DNA of 40,237 nt from Bacillota bacterium (GCA_023436765.1 JAEZHX010000103.1:1-40237), one strand, 5' to 3'. Counted from the stretch's first letter, positions 23,937 through 32,691 are shown. A program made the numbers and translations. Notes: generated from the letters alone by a model not told the origin.

Positions 23937-25841
23937 TCATTCTTCCTTCCCCTTTTGCCCGGCCTTCTGGTTATACTGCATCAGGTATACCATCAGCACT
24001 GAGATATCTGCAGGTGATACTCCGGATATTCTGGAAGCTTGACCGATGGAAGCGGGACGGAACTTGGACAGCTTTTGCTTCGCTTCTATACGAAGACTGT
24101 GGATCTCATTGTAATCGAGCTCCTCCGGTATTCTTTTGTTCTCCAGTTTTTTGAACTGCTCCACCTGCTTCATCTGTCTGCTGATATATCCGTCATACTT
24201 AATATTTATTTCAATCTGTTCAATTACATCCTGAGGGAGCTCAATACGATCTTGATCCAGCGGTGCCAACAGCTCGTAGGTAAGCTCCGGTCTTCGGAGT
24301 AGCTCTGCCAGTGTCGTTGCAGTGACCAGTATAGCACTGTTGTTTTTCTCCAGGAATTCCTGAACATCCTTTCTGGCTCCGATAGCAACAGACTCCAGCC
24401 GTTTCATTTCTGCGGCAATCAGTTTCTCCTTTTGAAGTAATTTCAGATAACGGTCCTCCTCAACTAATCCAATCTCATAACCCTTTCTAGTTAATCTAAG
24501 ATCAGCATTGTCCTGTCGCAGAAGTAAACGGTACTCCGCTCTGGAAGTCATCATCCGGTATGGCTCATGGGTTTCTTTTGAAACCAGATCATCGATCAAT
24601 ACACCGATATATGCTTCAGAACGATCGAGAATCAGAGGGTTCAGTCCCTTTATCTTTCTCGCTGCATTAATTCCGGCGATCAGTCCCTGTGCAGCTGCTT
24701 CCTCATACCCGGAGCTTCCATTAAACTGGCCACCGCTAAACAACCCTTCCATATTTTTAAATTCCAACGAGGCTTTCAGTTGCATGGGGTTAATACAATC
24801 ATATTCTATTGCATAGGCATTCCTGACTATCTTTGCTTTCTCAAGTCCTGGTACAGAACGGTACATCCGTAGCTGAACATCTTCCGGTAGTGAGCTGGAC
24901 ATTCCTGCAATATACATCTCATTCGTATAATTCCCCTCCGGCTCAATGAATACCTGATGCCTATCCTTATCTGCAAACTTCATCACTTTGTCTTCTATGG
25001 AAGGGCAGTATCTGGGTCCAGTCCCCTTGATATCGCCACAATATAAGGGAGAACGGTCAATGTTTTCTCTTATGATTTTATGAGTACTCTCTGTGGTATA
25101 CGTAAGCCAGCACGATACCTGTTCTCTCCGGATATCTTCCGGTTGATTCGTAAAGGAGAAGGGAACAAGCTTCTCATCACCCTTTTGTTCTTCCATTTTG
25201 GAAAAATCAATGGACCGCTTATCTATTCTGGCCGGCGTTCCAGTCTTAAATCGATACATCTCAATGCCCATGGCTCTTAACGAATCAGTTAGATGGATGG
25301 CAGCCATTAGCCCGTTCGGTCCTGTATGATTAACCACATCTCCGTAGATGCATCTGGCATTCAGATAGGTTCCTGTACAAAGCACAACCGCCTTACAGGG
25401 ATAGATTGCACCGGAATAGGTCTTAACACCGGTCACTTTACCATCCTCGGCAAGAATTTCTGTTACCTCAGCCTGTTTGATCGTCAGGTTCTCTGTATTC
25501 TCTAGTACCTGTCGCATTGTTCTTGAGTAGTCCTGCTTGTCCGCTTGTGCGCGGAGAGAATGTACCGCCGGTCCCTTAGATAGGTTTAGCATCTTGGACT
25601 GGATATAAGTCTTGTCGATATTCTTTCCCATTTCACCGCCTAAGGCATCAATTTCCCTTACCAGATGTCCCTTGGACGTTCCTCCTATGTTAGGGTTACA
25701 GGGCATCAGTGCGATACTGTCCACACTTACAGTAAACATGATTGTACTAAGTGATAATCTTGCACAAGCCAGTGCTGCTTCACAACCTGCATGTCCTGCT
25801 CCGACCACAACAACATCATAGCTCTCATATATTAAAGACAT
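23937..25841 (-). CDS. mnmG: tRNA uridine-5-carboxymethylaminomethyl modification enzyme MnmG
   Basis: FAD- and NADH-dependent partner of MnmE that installs the (carboxymethyl)aminomethyl group on U34 of several tRNAs. The FAD-binding GXGXXG is DVVVVGAGHAGCEAALACARL (6-26). MPCNPNIGGTSKGHLVREIDALGG, CTGTYLNARCIYGD, the GTGPRYCPSIEDK segment and EGLFSGGQFNGSSGYEEAAAQG are all signatures of the family. The C-terminal helical domain that binds tRNA and MnmE is complete at 634 residues. It lies 105 bp after mnmE; the gap shows no feature. Confidence 0.96.
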   Translation of the reverse strand: MSLIYESYDVVVVGAGHAGCEAALACARLSLSTIMFTVSVDSIALMPCNPNIGGTSKGHLVREIDALGGEMGKNIDKTYIQSKMLNLSKGPAVHSLRAQADKQDYSRTMRQVLENTENLTIKQAEVTEILAEDGKVTGVKTYSGAIYPCKAVVLCTGTYLNARCIYGDVVNHTGPNGLMAAIHLTDSLRAMGIEMYRFKTGTPARIDKRSIDFSKMEEQKGDEKLVPFSFTNQPEDIRREQVSCWLTYTTESTHKIIRENIDRSPLYCGDIKGTGPRYCPSIEDKVMKFADKDRHQVFIEPEGNYTNEMYIAGMSSSLPEDVQLRMYRSVPGLEKAKIVRNAYAIEYDCINPMQLKASLEFKNMEGLFSGGQFNGSSGYEEAAAQGLIAGINAARKIKGLNPLILDRSEAYIGVLIDDLVSKETHEPYRMMTSRAEYRLLLRQDNADLRLTRKGYEIGLVEEDRYLKLLQKEKLIAAEMKRLESVAIGARKDVQEFLEKNNSAILVTATTLAELLRRPELTYELLAPLDQDRIELPQDVIEQIEINIKYDGYISRQMKQVEQFKKLENKRIPEELDYNEIHSLRIEAKQKLSKFRPASIGQASRISGVSPADISVLMVYLMQYNQKAGQKGKEE

Positions 25842-25946
25842 TTCTTTCCCCTTCTAAGCTGTTAACCTAAGAATGGCTACCATTCCGGTTTCAGCAAAAC
25901 AAAAACTGATTAGACCTTCGGGTATTTACCCTCCTGCACTTTCCTA

Positions 25947-27323
25947 TTACTTACCCATGCAGAATTCCTTAAATATCATATTTACCAGATCCTCTTCTAC
26001 ATTCTCCCCTATAATTTTTCCCAGTGTCTCATAGGCATTCATAAGATCAATGGAGAAGAAATCCTCTGCCATTCCTGCCTCTATGCTTGAGATTACCAGC
26101 TTTAGGCTTTCCAATGCACTTTTGAAGGCTTCCCTGTGTCTGTCATTTGTGATATAGATTTCATCGTGGAGATTTAACTCGCCCTGAAAGAACATTTCTT
26201 TCAGTTTTTCTTCAAGCTCCTCTACTCCCCTGCTCTCCTTTAGAGACATACTGATGATTGGCTGTTCTGTTTGATGCTTCAGCTCAGCCACTGTCACTTT
26301 TGGTGCCAAATCTGATTTATTTAAAAGAAGGATGGCTTTTTTCCCTTTGATCATCTTCATGATGGACTCATCGTTTTCATCCAAGGGAGTGGAGGAGTCA
26401 AGTACATAGATAATCAGGTCCGCATCACTTGCTGTTCTGACGGCCTTTTCCACTCCGATTTTTTCTACGATATCCGTGGTCCTACGGATTCCCGCTGTAT
26501 CAATGACGTTCAAAGTTATTCCGTTAAGTTCTATTGTCTCCTCCAGTGTATCCCTTGTTGTTCCTGCAATATCTGTTACAATGGCTCTATCTTCTCCGGT
26601 TAAGAAGTTCATAAGGCTGGATTTACCGGCATTCGGCTTACCGACTATTACGGTCTTAATGCCCTCCTTCAATAGCTTTCCATTCTTAGATTCCTTCAGA
26701 AGCTTCTCAATTTGTTTCATTTCCTTTTCCAGATGCTCCATCAGTTCCTCACCATAACCCTCCAAACTGATATGCTCCGGGTCATCCAAAGCCGCTTCTA
26801 TATAAGCAATATCCCTAAGAATATTCTCCCTTAGTTCACGAATCAGATCATATTCTCTACCCTTTAGTTGGTTAATCGAATTCCTAAGCGCCAGCTCATT
26901 CTTAGAATTGATGATATCACAGACAGCCTCTGCTCTGGAGAGATCAATTCTTCCATTTAGAAATGCACGCTTCGTAAACTCCCCCGGTTCAGCAATCCTT
27001 GCCCCATACTTCACTACTGTTTCAAGGATCTTTCTCGTAACAACGATACCTCCATGGCAATCAATCTCAACCACATCTTCCCTGGTATAGGTGGCAGGAG
27101 CTCGCATAATTGCGATCATAACTTCATCGATGGTCTGATCCTCATCTACAATGTAACCATAATGGAGGGTATGACTTTTTTCCTGGGATAGCTTCTTGGT
27201 CCCATTCTTGGACCGATAGATTCGGTCAATAATTGTTAAAGCATCCTCCCCGCTGATCCTGATGATACTGATCCCGGCGTTACTCATGCCGGTAGCAATT
27301 GCAGCAATCGTATCTGTGTTCAT
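25947..27323 (-). CDS. mnmE: tRNA modification GTPase MnmE
   Basis: GTPase that works with MnmG on the wobble uridine of tRNAs. The N-terminal tetrahydrofolate-binding domain occupies about 1-118, followed by a helical domain with the GTPase inserted. G1 is GKPNAGKSS (228-236), followed by TDIAGTTRDT, the switch DTAGIRR and NKSD. The chain ends in the conserved CMGK with catalytic Cys455. The start is ATG 27323, where GGAGG lies 5 nt upstream; an upstream in-frame ATG at 27335 precedes that site. It lies downstream of the jag terminator, so it probably has its own promoter in 27324-27420. Confidence 0.96.
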   Translation of the reverse strand: MNTDTIAAIATGMSNAGISIIRISGEDALTIIDRIYRSKNGTKKLSQEKSHTLHYGYIVDEDQTIDEVMIAIMRAPATYTREDVVEIDCHGGIVVTRKILETVVKYGARIAEPGEFTKRAFLNGRIDLSRAEAVCDIINSKNELALRNSINQLKGREYDLIRELRENILRDIAYIEAALDDPEHISLEGYGEELMEHLEKEMKQIEKLLKESKNGKLLKEGIKTVIVGKPNAGKSSLMNFLTGEDRAIVTDIAGTTRDTLEETIELNGITLNVIDTAGIRRTTDIVEKIGVEKAVRTASDADLIIYVLDSSTPLDENDESIMKMIKGKKAILLLNKSDLAPKVTVAELKHQTEQPIISMSLKESRGVEELEEKLKEMFFQGELNLHDEIYITNDRHREAFKSALESLKLVISSIEAGMAEDFFSIDLMNAYETLGKIIGENVEEDLVNMIFKEFCMGK

Positions 27324-27420
27324 TATAACCTCCATACTGCCGAAGGCAGCCCATTAACCAAAAGCACGCCAAGTGCCTTATGCCTGCCGAAAAATTTCAG
27401 CATTATCTCCATGTCTCTTA

Positions 27421-27463
27421 AAAAAAAGGTGTCTTAAAGTATAAGCTCTACCTTAAGACACCC
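27421..27463 (-). terminator. Terminator of the rpmH-rnpA-yidD-yidC-jag operon
   Basis: GGTGTCTTAA (27428-27437) and TTAAGACACC (27453-27462) form a 10-bp perfect stem with a 15-nt loop. On the minus strand the stem is followed by eight T residues. It lies 67 bp after the jag stop and before mnmE. Confidence 0.85.
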
Positions 27464-27529
27464 CTCATCTCATACTAACTTGAATTACCTCTCCCTTTGA
27501 ATTCCACTATATCCTGACCGTGGGAAACT

Positions 27530-28348
27530 TTATTCTGCGTTCTCAGCCGGGACTTTCTTTTCTTTACTTTCTTTGTATTCCTTATAGTCCTTCATATAGT
27601 CCTTGCTGTAATTTTTACTGTATTCCTTACCCTTACCAAGATCCTTGTGAAAGCTCTTATTATTAAAGTCCTTCTTATGATCCTTGCCATACCTGTTTGT
27701 ATTATTTGGTCTGGTATCCTTATAGGACTTCTTAATATTGATTACAACCTTACGGTAAGGCTCCTCTCCCTCAGAATAAGTTTCAACAACCTTGTCATTT
27801 TGCAGGGCGGAATGGATGATCCTTCTCTCATATGGATTCATAGGCTCTAAGGAAACCGGTTTTCTGGTCCTCTTTACCTTGAAAGCGATATTCTTAGCGA
27901 GATTCTCCAGTGTTTCTTTTCTTCTTGCACGATAGTTTTCCGTATCCAGCTTTACTTTAATGTAGTTTTCACTGTTCTTATTTACCACCAGACTTACAAG
28001 ATACTGCAAGGAATCTAATGTTTGTCCCCTTTTTCCGATCAGAACACCCATATCATCACCTTCAACATTGATCTCAATATTGGCATTCTCCTGATCATAA
28101 ATCACATTGGTCTCTGCGTCGATTCCCATAGCAGCAAATACCTTATCAAGAAATTCCTTTGCAGATCCTTCTGTACTCTGCTTCATTCTAGCCTTAATTT
28201 TAGCAGGTTTACCAAAGATTCCTAAAAAACCGGAGGTTTCTTTCTCTAGTACTTCATACTCTAGTTTTTCAATTGTAGTACCTAGCTCGAGCATGGCATT
28301 TGTTATCGCCTCGTCCACGGTTTTGGCTGAGAATTCTCTCCATTCCAT
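27530..28348 (-). CDS. jag: RNA-binding protein Jag / KhpB with long basic tail
   Basis: Cytosolic RNA-binding protein encoded beside yidC in Firmicutes, linked in other species to cell elongation and small-RNA handling. The Jag_N domain covers 1-51 (MEWREFSAKTVDEAI). The KH domain has the GKRG loop at 105-108 (MGVLIGKRGQTLDSLQYL). The R3H domain has the R175-xxx-H179 motif (NPYERRIIHSAL). From about 208 to 272 the protein adds a low-complexity tail rich in Lys, Asp, Tyr and Asn, with repeats of the KDY/KEY type, which is not part of the usual three-domain protein. The start lies 2 bp after the yidC stop, with its ribosome site inside yidC. Confidence 0.94.
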   Translation of the reverse strand: MEWREFSAKTVDEAITNAMLELGTTIEKLEYEVLEKETSGFLGIFGKPAKIKARMKQSTEGSAKEFLDKVFAAMGIDAETNVIYDQENANIEINVEGDDMGVLIGKRGQTLDSLQYLVSLVVNKNSENYIKVKLDTENYRARRKETLENLAKNIAFKVKRTRKPVSLEPMNPYERRIIHSALQNDKVVETYSEGEEPYRKVVINIKKSYKDTRPNNTNRYGKDHKKDFNNKSFHKDLGKGKEYSKNYSKDYMKDYKEYKESKEKKVPAENAE

Positions 28349-28350
28349 TA

Positions 28351-29535
28351 CTATTTATCCCCCTTTTCATTTCTGGTTTTAAGAAGGTTAGCTATCTCAG
28401 AAATGCTGGTGGGTTTGTTGGTTTCCCCTGATTTAACAGGAGCAGCTTCATCACTATCTGATGAACTTTCCCTTTCCGGAGTTTTCGCCTTTTCTGAGAC
28501 ATTCGTATCTATTGTTCTTGTCTGCTTTTTGGCTAATTCCTGCAATGAAGAACCTGCTGGTACAGACTTAGGTGCATATTTTTTCCCTGCCTTGGCGCTG
28601 CTCTTTTCAACTAATTCATCTATGCCCACACTATCCATATATCTGTTAACAAAGAACTGCTGGATAATGGAGAATCCACTGTTCGCAATCCAGTAAATAC
28701 CTACACCAATCGGAAGCATAAGAGCGAAAAAGCCTGACATAACCGGCATGACATAGTTCATGGAAGACATCGCATTGGCAGTGGGATTATTCTTATCCGG
28801 CTTAACGGATATCTGTTTACTCTGTATAAACTGGAGTGCCATTGCCAGTACCGGAATTAATATTGATATTGATTTCCAACTTGGGATATCGGTTATGCTA
28901 AAGCCAAAGAATCCATTTACATTCTTGATGTATCCTATTGCATCTCCTACATTAGGAATCAAGGAAGATAATTCATTCCACTGACTAGTCTTAAAATGTG
29001 ACAGTATCCCAATAATACTATTACTATCCGTTAACTTAGCCGCATCTACATTTACTATCGCTGCTACATTACTAACCACATTGTTATTCATAACAGCATC
29101 TGCAATCGTCTGATACTGGTCTCTGACGATTGTAACATAATTAGGTATATTATTTACTACCTGATATAATGCAAACATGATCGGCAGCATGATTAACATC
29201 GGCAGACAACCGGAGGTAGGGCTTGACCCATACTTCTGATACACTGCCTGTGTTTCAGCCTGCTGTTTTCGTAGGGATACTTCATCCCTTTTTCCTTTAT
29301 ATTTTGCCTGTATCTTCTGTATTTCCGGATTCATACGGGAAGACAGTCTCGTAAATTTCTGCTGTTTAATTGTCAATGGCAGCATCAGCACCTTCATGAT
29401 TAAGGTAAACATGATGATGGATATTGCCAAATTCTCAATACCGAATAAACTGAAGAATGCATAAATGCCATTCATAATCAGTCCTAATACATATGCAATC
29501 GGCGATAAAATACTAGCTAATACTGTAACCTGCAA
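28351..29535 (-). CDS. yidC: Membrane protein insertase YidC/OxaI
   Basis: Inserts proteins into the cytoplasmic membrane, alone or with Sec. The conserved core has helix IIMFTLIMKVLMLPLTIKQQKF, the cytosolic coiled coil with PEIQKIQAKYKGKRDEVSLRKQQAE, and the SGCLPMLIMLPIMFALYQVV helix; YVMPVMSGFFALMLPIGVGIYW is the last pair. No lipobox precedes helix 1, unlike B. subtilis SpoIIIJ. A Ser/Glu/Lys-rich tail of about 90 residues follows. I start at TTG 29535, because AAGGAGG lies 8 nt upstream; an in-frame ATG at 29577 would begin inside yidD and upstream of that site. It lies between yidD and jag, as usual. Confidence 0.93.
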   Translation of the reverse strand: MQVTVLASILSPIAYVLGLIMNGIYAFFSLFGIENLAISIIMFTLIMKVLMLPLTIKQQKFTRLSSRMNPEIQKIQAKYKGKRDEVSLRKQQAETQAVYQKYGSSPTSGCLPMLIMLPIMFALYQVVNNIPNYVTIVRDQYQTIADAVMNNNVVSNVAAIVNVDAAKLTDSNSIIGILSHFKTSQWNELSSLIPNVGDAIGYIKNVNGFFGFSITDIPSWKSISILIPVLAMALQFIQSKQISVKPDKNNPTANAMSSMNYVMPVMSGFFALMLPIGVGIYWIANSGFSIIQQFFVNRYMDSVGIDELVEKSSAKAGKKYAPKSVPAGSSLQELAKKQTRTIDTNVSEKAKTPERESSSDSDEAAPVKSGETNKPTSISEIANLLKTRNEKGDK

Positions 29536-29560
29536 CGTTTTTTCCTCCTTAGAGCCGTCT

Positions 29561-29776
29561 TCATGGAACCGGATCATATCCTCCCTTGTGGAAGGGATGA
29601 CATCTTAATATTCTTCTGATGGCTAAATACATTCCTTTTATTGCACCATACTTTTCCAATGCTTCTATTGCATAGGAAGAACAGGTTGGTGTATAGATAC
29701 AGCTTGAATTTCTCTTAAGAGGAGATATATACTTCTGATATAATTTTACCAATAAGATAAATAATTTTCTAATCAA
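29561..29776 (-). CDS. yidD: Membrane protein insertion efficiency factor YidD
   Basis: Small membrane-associated protein that helps YidC. The whole 71-residue chain is family-typical: LLVKLYQKYISPLK, then the CIYTPTCSSYAIEALEKYG segment with its paired cysteines, and RILRCHPFHKGGYDPVP at the end. It starts with TTG at 29776, with AGAGGG 6 nt upstream. It sits between rnpA and yidC, in the standard order. Confidence 0.95.
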   Translation of the reverse strand: MIRKLFILLVKLYQKYISPLKRNSSCIYTPTCSSYAIEALEKYGAIKGMYLAIRRILRCHPFHKGGYDPVP

Positions 29777-29803
29777 TGTAATCCCTCTGAATCTTTGTCT
29801 ATC

Positions 29804-30154
29804 TCATAAACTGCTGCTATTTAACCCAATCTTATGGAGCTTAACAAGATGTTTTAACGCACTATCGATTTCGCTATAATTTGTTCCCTTAGCACTGACC
29901 CTTGCGACAACCACTATGTCCAATCCGTTCATTATTTGATCTTCCGACAGCCGATAGTTTTCCCTGATTAATCTGGTAACTCTATGTCTGATTACACTGT
30001 TACCGACTTTTTTACTCACCGATATTCCTAGACGGTTATAATGAAATCCATTTTCTCTTACATACATGATCAAAAATTTGTTCGCATACGATTTGCCTGT
30101 TTTATATACCACTTGAAACTCTGTATTATTTTTTAAGCTTTCCGTCTTCTTCAT
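29804..30154 (-). CDS. rnpA: Ribonuclease P protein component
   Basis: Protein subunit of RNase P, which binds the catalytic RNA and helps mature tRNA 5' ends. It is small and basic. The signature RNR-type helix is KKVGNSVIRHRVTRLIRENYRL, preceded by the LIMYVRENGFHYNRLGISV strand region; DIVVVAR and the ALKHLVKLHKI helix follow. At 116 residues the length is normal. It lies 134 bp after rpmH; I see no gene or hairpin of note in that gap. Confidence 0.95.
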   Translation of the reverse strand: MKKTESLKNNTEFQVVYKTGKSYANKFLIMYVRENGFHYNRLGISVSKKVGNSVIRHRVTRLIRENYRLSEDQIMNGLDIVVVARVSAKGTNYSEIDSALKHLVKLHKIGLNSSSL

Positions 30155-30288
30155 GTCCTATATAATACCTTCCATACCGCCGCTGCCCGACAGCTTAAGA
30201 CCAATGCTGTTTACACCCTTAATAAATTCCAACATTTTCTATCTGACATTAGAAGAAAAGGCCACAAAAATTGCGACCTGTGTTAAAC

Positions 30289-30423
30289 TTAAGCAGTAAG
30301 CTTCTTTCTTCCCTTTGCTCTTCTTGCAGATAATACTTTTCTGCCACCTGCAGAACTCATTCTTGCTCTGAAACCATGCACCTTAGACCTTTGCCTCTTC
30401 TTCGGTTGGAATGTCATTTTCAT
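30289..30423 (-). CDS. rpmH: 50S ribosomal protein L34
   Basis: Short ribosomal protein of 44 residues, MKMTFQPKKRQRSKVHGF at the start, then RARMSSAGGRKVLSARRAKG and RKKLTA, a full-length L34. The ATG at 30423 has GGAGG about 10 nt upstream on the minus strand (AAAAAGGAGG within 30434-30443). It is the first minus-strand gene left of oriC and the first of the rpmH-rnpA-yidD-yidC-jag unit. Confidence 0.97.
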   Translation of the reverse strand: MKMTFQPKKRQRSKVHGFRARMSSAGGRKVLSARRAKGRKKLTA

Positions 30424-30607
30424 TGATATGCACCTCCTTTTTCTAAGCCGGCACTTTGATAAGCGAACTTTATCTATTTTACTCTGTATTAAGGAATATC
30501 ACGTCTATTATATTCGCAATCCAACCTTACGTCAAGTAGTTATTTTACTCCTCAAAGCCCTTCCCGGAACGTCCTGACAATGTTTCTTCCTTATATATAT
30601 GCTCTTC

Positions 30608-30637
30608 TGTTGATAACTTCGTACATTATGTGGATAA
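30608..30637 (-). promoter_or_regulatory. Pair of DnaA boxes
   Basis: TGTGGATAA (30629-30637) is the reverse complement of the consensus TTATCCACA. TGTTGATAA (30608-30616) differs at one position and points the same way, 21 bp apart (two helical turns). Confidence 0.75.
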
Positions 30638-30768
30638 GCTGTGTTATTCTAATTTGAACTGTTTATACTTTCAAGGATTTATTAACATTTTTCCATTGTT
30701 ATTAATGTTTATACGTTTATCCCAAAATCCACAGACTAATTTTTATCCCGCTGATTCGTTTCTATGAA

Positions 30769-30930
30769 GTTACAGTTCAGCCAAGACATAAATATACAGC
30801 ATATGACCAGGGAGAAAGGATTTCCATGGTGAGCATATTGCATAACATAATGCAAGTAAGCGGGAGCGTCTCATCCATGGGAGCATTTCTTCCATGGTCA
30901 TATCATAAACACTGAGTGCCGAACTGTAAC
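30769..30930. repeat. Large inverted-repeat (MITE-like) element within oriC
   Basis: GTTACAGTTC (30769-30778) and its exact reverse complement GAACTGTAAC (30921-30930) bound a 162-bp segment. Further nested pairs are ATATGACCA (30801-30809) with TGGTCATAT (30895-30903), CCATGG (30824-30829) with CCATGG (30875-30880), and TTGCAT (30838-30843) with ATGCAA (30850-30855) around a 6-nt loop. The whole segment can fold into one long imperfect hairpin. It encodes no plausible protein. It could be a miniature transposable element or a structured RNA/DNA element; I see no clear target duplication. Confidence 0.6.
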
Positions 30931-30958
30931 CCATAAAATAAGAATGCCATAATAACCA

Positions 30959-30985
30959 TTGAAAATTTAATCATTTTGTTATAAT
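30959..30985 (+). promoter_or_regulatory. dnaA promoter
   Basis: TTGAAA (30959-30964) and TATAAT (30980-30985) are 15 bp apart; a shifted -10, TAATAT, would give 17 bp. The leader of about 80 nt contains a small hairpin GGTTGT/ACAACC (31015-31020 and 31032-31037) before the ribosome site GGAG at 31061-31064. Confidence 0.6.
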
Positions 30986-31071
30986 ATATATCTATGTGAG
31001 TATCTGTAAGAAAAGGTTGTAAATGCATCCAACAACCTATAAAAGGCCATAGTGCAGCATGGAGTGTAATA

Positions 31072-32424
31072 ATGAAGAATTTAATTCAATCTAAGTGGGA
31101 AGAAATATTAAAATATATGATATCCGAATATGGCATAACGGATGTTTCCTATAATGCCTGGCTAAAGCCTCTGAGGGTATTTGATGTTTCTGATCACGTC
31201 ATTACAATTTTGATCAACGATGAACTGATTGGGCCAACCAGCCTGACAATTATCCGTAATAAATATGAGCTTTTATTAAAGGTATCAATTGAAGAAGTTA
31301 TGAATGAACAATACGAAATAAAGTTTGTATTGGCAAGCCAAATGAATTCTTCGGACAAGAAGGCTGAACCGGCAGCTGTTAAAAAAACCAGTAATATTCC
31401 TACCTTTTTAAATCCCAGATATACCTTTGATACCTTTGTGGTTGGAGGAAATAATGAATTTGCCCGCGCTGCTGCACTTGCTGTAGCAGAGAATCCGGGA
31501 GAAATCTATAATCCTCTCTTCATTTATGGTGGGGTTGGTCTAGGTAAAACCCATCTGATGCATTCAATTGCACATTTTGTTCTGAGCGAGAATCCGGATA
31601 CAAAGGTTTTATATGTAACCAGTGAGAAATTTACGAATGAGCTGATTGATTCTATTCAGAAAAAGACTACAACACAATTTAGGGAGAAATATCGCAGCAT
31701 TGATATTCTTTTAATTGACGATATTCAATTTATTATAGGAAAGGAGAGCACCCAGGAGGAGTTCTTCCATACCTTTAATACCTTACATGAATCCAAAAAA
31801 CAGATCATTATCTCCAGTGATCGTCCTCCGAAAGAGATGCTTACCTTAGAGGACAGGCTTAGATCCAGATTCGAGCATGGACTCATGGCGGATATTCAGT
31901 CACCCGATTATGAGACCAGAATGGCTATTCTTAAAAAGAAGGAAGAATTGGACGGATATAAGATTGATGAAGAAGTACTCAGATATATAGCGAATAATAT
32001 CAAATCCAATATCCGTGAGCTGGAGGGTGCCCTAACTAAAATTGTAGCCTTCTCCAGACTTAAGAAGAGAGAGTTAAATCTGTTACTGGCTGAGGAAGCA
32101 CTACAGGATATTATTTCTCCGAATGAGAAGAAGGTAATAACACCTGAGCTGATTATCGATGTAGTTTCAGAACATTATAATATAACACCTACTGATATCT
32201 ATTCTAAGGATAAGAGCAGAAATATCTCCTATCCCAGACAGGTCGTCATGTATCTGTGCCGCAAGCTGACTGATATGTCCGTAACAGATATAGGCAAGTC
32301 TCTCGGTAACCGTGACCATTCAACCGTATTGCATGGCTGCGATAAGGTGACTTTCGATATCAAAAGTGATTCTTCCATACATAATACGATAGATGTATTA
32401 ATAAAGAAGATTAACCCTGAATAG
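31072..32424 (+). CDS. dnaA: Chromosomal replication initiator protein DnaA
   Basis: AAA+ initiator that binds DnaA boxes, melts oriC and loads the helicase. Domain I lies at 1-85 (WEEILKYMISEYGITDVSYNAWLKPL), a short linker at 86-110 and domain III from about 111. Walker A is GGVGLGKT (153-160), Walker B is ILLIDDIQFI, and the sensor and box VII regions follow in RLRSRFEHGLMADI. Domain IV has the DnaA-box-binding helix-turn-helix with DIGKSLGNRDHSTVLHGCDKV. The 450 residues are normal. GGAG lies 7 nt before the ATG. dnaN follows after 267 bp containing the second half of oriC. Confidence 0.97.
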   Translation: MKNLIQSKWEEILKYMISEYGITDVSYNAWLKPLRVFDVSDHVITILINDELIGPTSLTIIRNKYELLLKVSIEEVMNEQYEIKFVLASQMNSSDKKAEPAAVKKTSNIPTFLNPRYTFDTFVVGGNNEFARAAALAVAENPGEIYNPLFIYGGVGLGKTHLMHSIAHFVLSENPDTKVLYVTSEKFTNELIDSIQKKTTTQFREKYRSIDILLIDDIQFIIGKESTQEEFFHTFNTLHESKKQIIISSDRPPKEMLTLEDRLRSRFEHGLMADIQSPDYETRMAILKKKEELDGYKIDEEVLRYIANNIKSNIRELEGALTKIVAFSRLKKRELNLLLAEEALQDIISPNEKKVITPELIIDVVSEHYNITPTDIYSKDKSRNISYPRQVVMYLCRKLTDMSVTDIGKSLGNRDHSTVLHGCDKVTFDIKSDSSIHNTIDVLIKKINPE

Positions 32425-32691
32425 TTTTCTTTTTTTGGTTGATATTCTGTTGATAAATGGTTGATAGTATGTAGATGAGCTGTGAACAATATGTTCTCCA
32501 AATTATGTATGTGTAAAAAATCCTGTTTATCCACGTCTCATCCAAAGGAAATCTTCAAGCTTATTAATGGTTGAAGAGGCTGTATTTTAAGGCAGAAACA
32601 TAGTTTTCAACAAATTCACATCCCTTAATACTAATACTGCTAAGAATCTTTCATATATTTATTATCACATGCGAAGGGAGATTATTCACAT
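32425..32691. other. oriC: oriC, downstream half (dnaA-dnaN intergenic region)
   Basis: This 267-bp AT-rich gap holds a perfect DnaA box TTATTCACA (32682-32690) directly before the dnaN start. Near boxes are TGTTGATAA (32448-32456), TGTGAACAA (32481-32489), TTATCCACG (32527-32535) and TTTTCAACA (32604-32612). A triplet-phased segment follows (see the entry at 32604). The density of boxes on both sides of dnaA fits a bipartite origin as in B. subtilis. The dnaN ribosome site AAGGGAG (32674-32680) overlaps this region. Confidence 0.7.
32604..32642 (+). promoter_or_regulatory. Candidate basal unwinding element (DnaA boxes plus DnaA-trio-like repeats)
   Basis: Two adjacent DnaA-like boxes, TTTTCAACA (32604-32612) and AAATTCACA (32612-32620), are followed by TCCC and six triplets TTA ATA CTA ATA CTG CTA (32625-32642), every one with T in the middle. 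AT-rich sequence comes next. This order of tandem boxes, a short C-rich stretch and trio repeats is that of the basal unwinding system described for B. subtilis oriC. The boxes are imperfect, so the call is tentative. Confidence 0.45.

Larger units (their letters stand above)
30424..31071. other. oriC: oriC, upstream half (rpmH-dnaA intergenic region)
   Basis: This 648-bp gene-free, AT-rich stretch separates divergent rpmH and dnaA and marks the switch of gene direction, the usual place of oriC in Firmicutes. It contains one perfect DnaA box TGTGGATAA (30629-30637), a near box TGTTGATAA (30608-30616) and a weaker AAATCCACA (30725-30733). A 162-bp inverted-repeat element (30769-30930) and the dnaA promoter and leader complete it. 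The number of perfect boxes is low, so the dnaA-dnaN gap may be the functionally stronger half. Confidence 0.8.
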
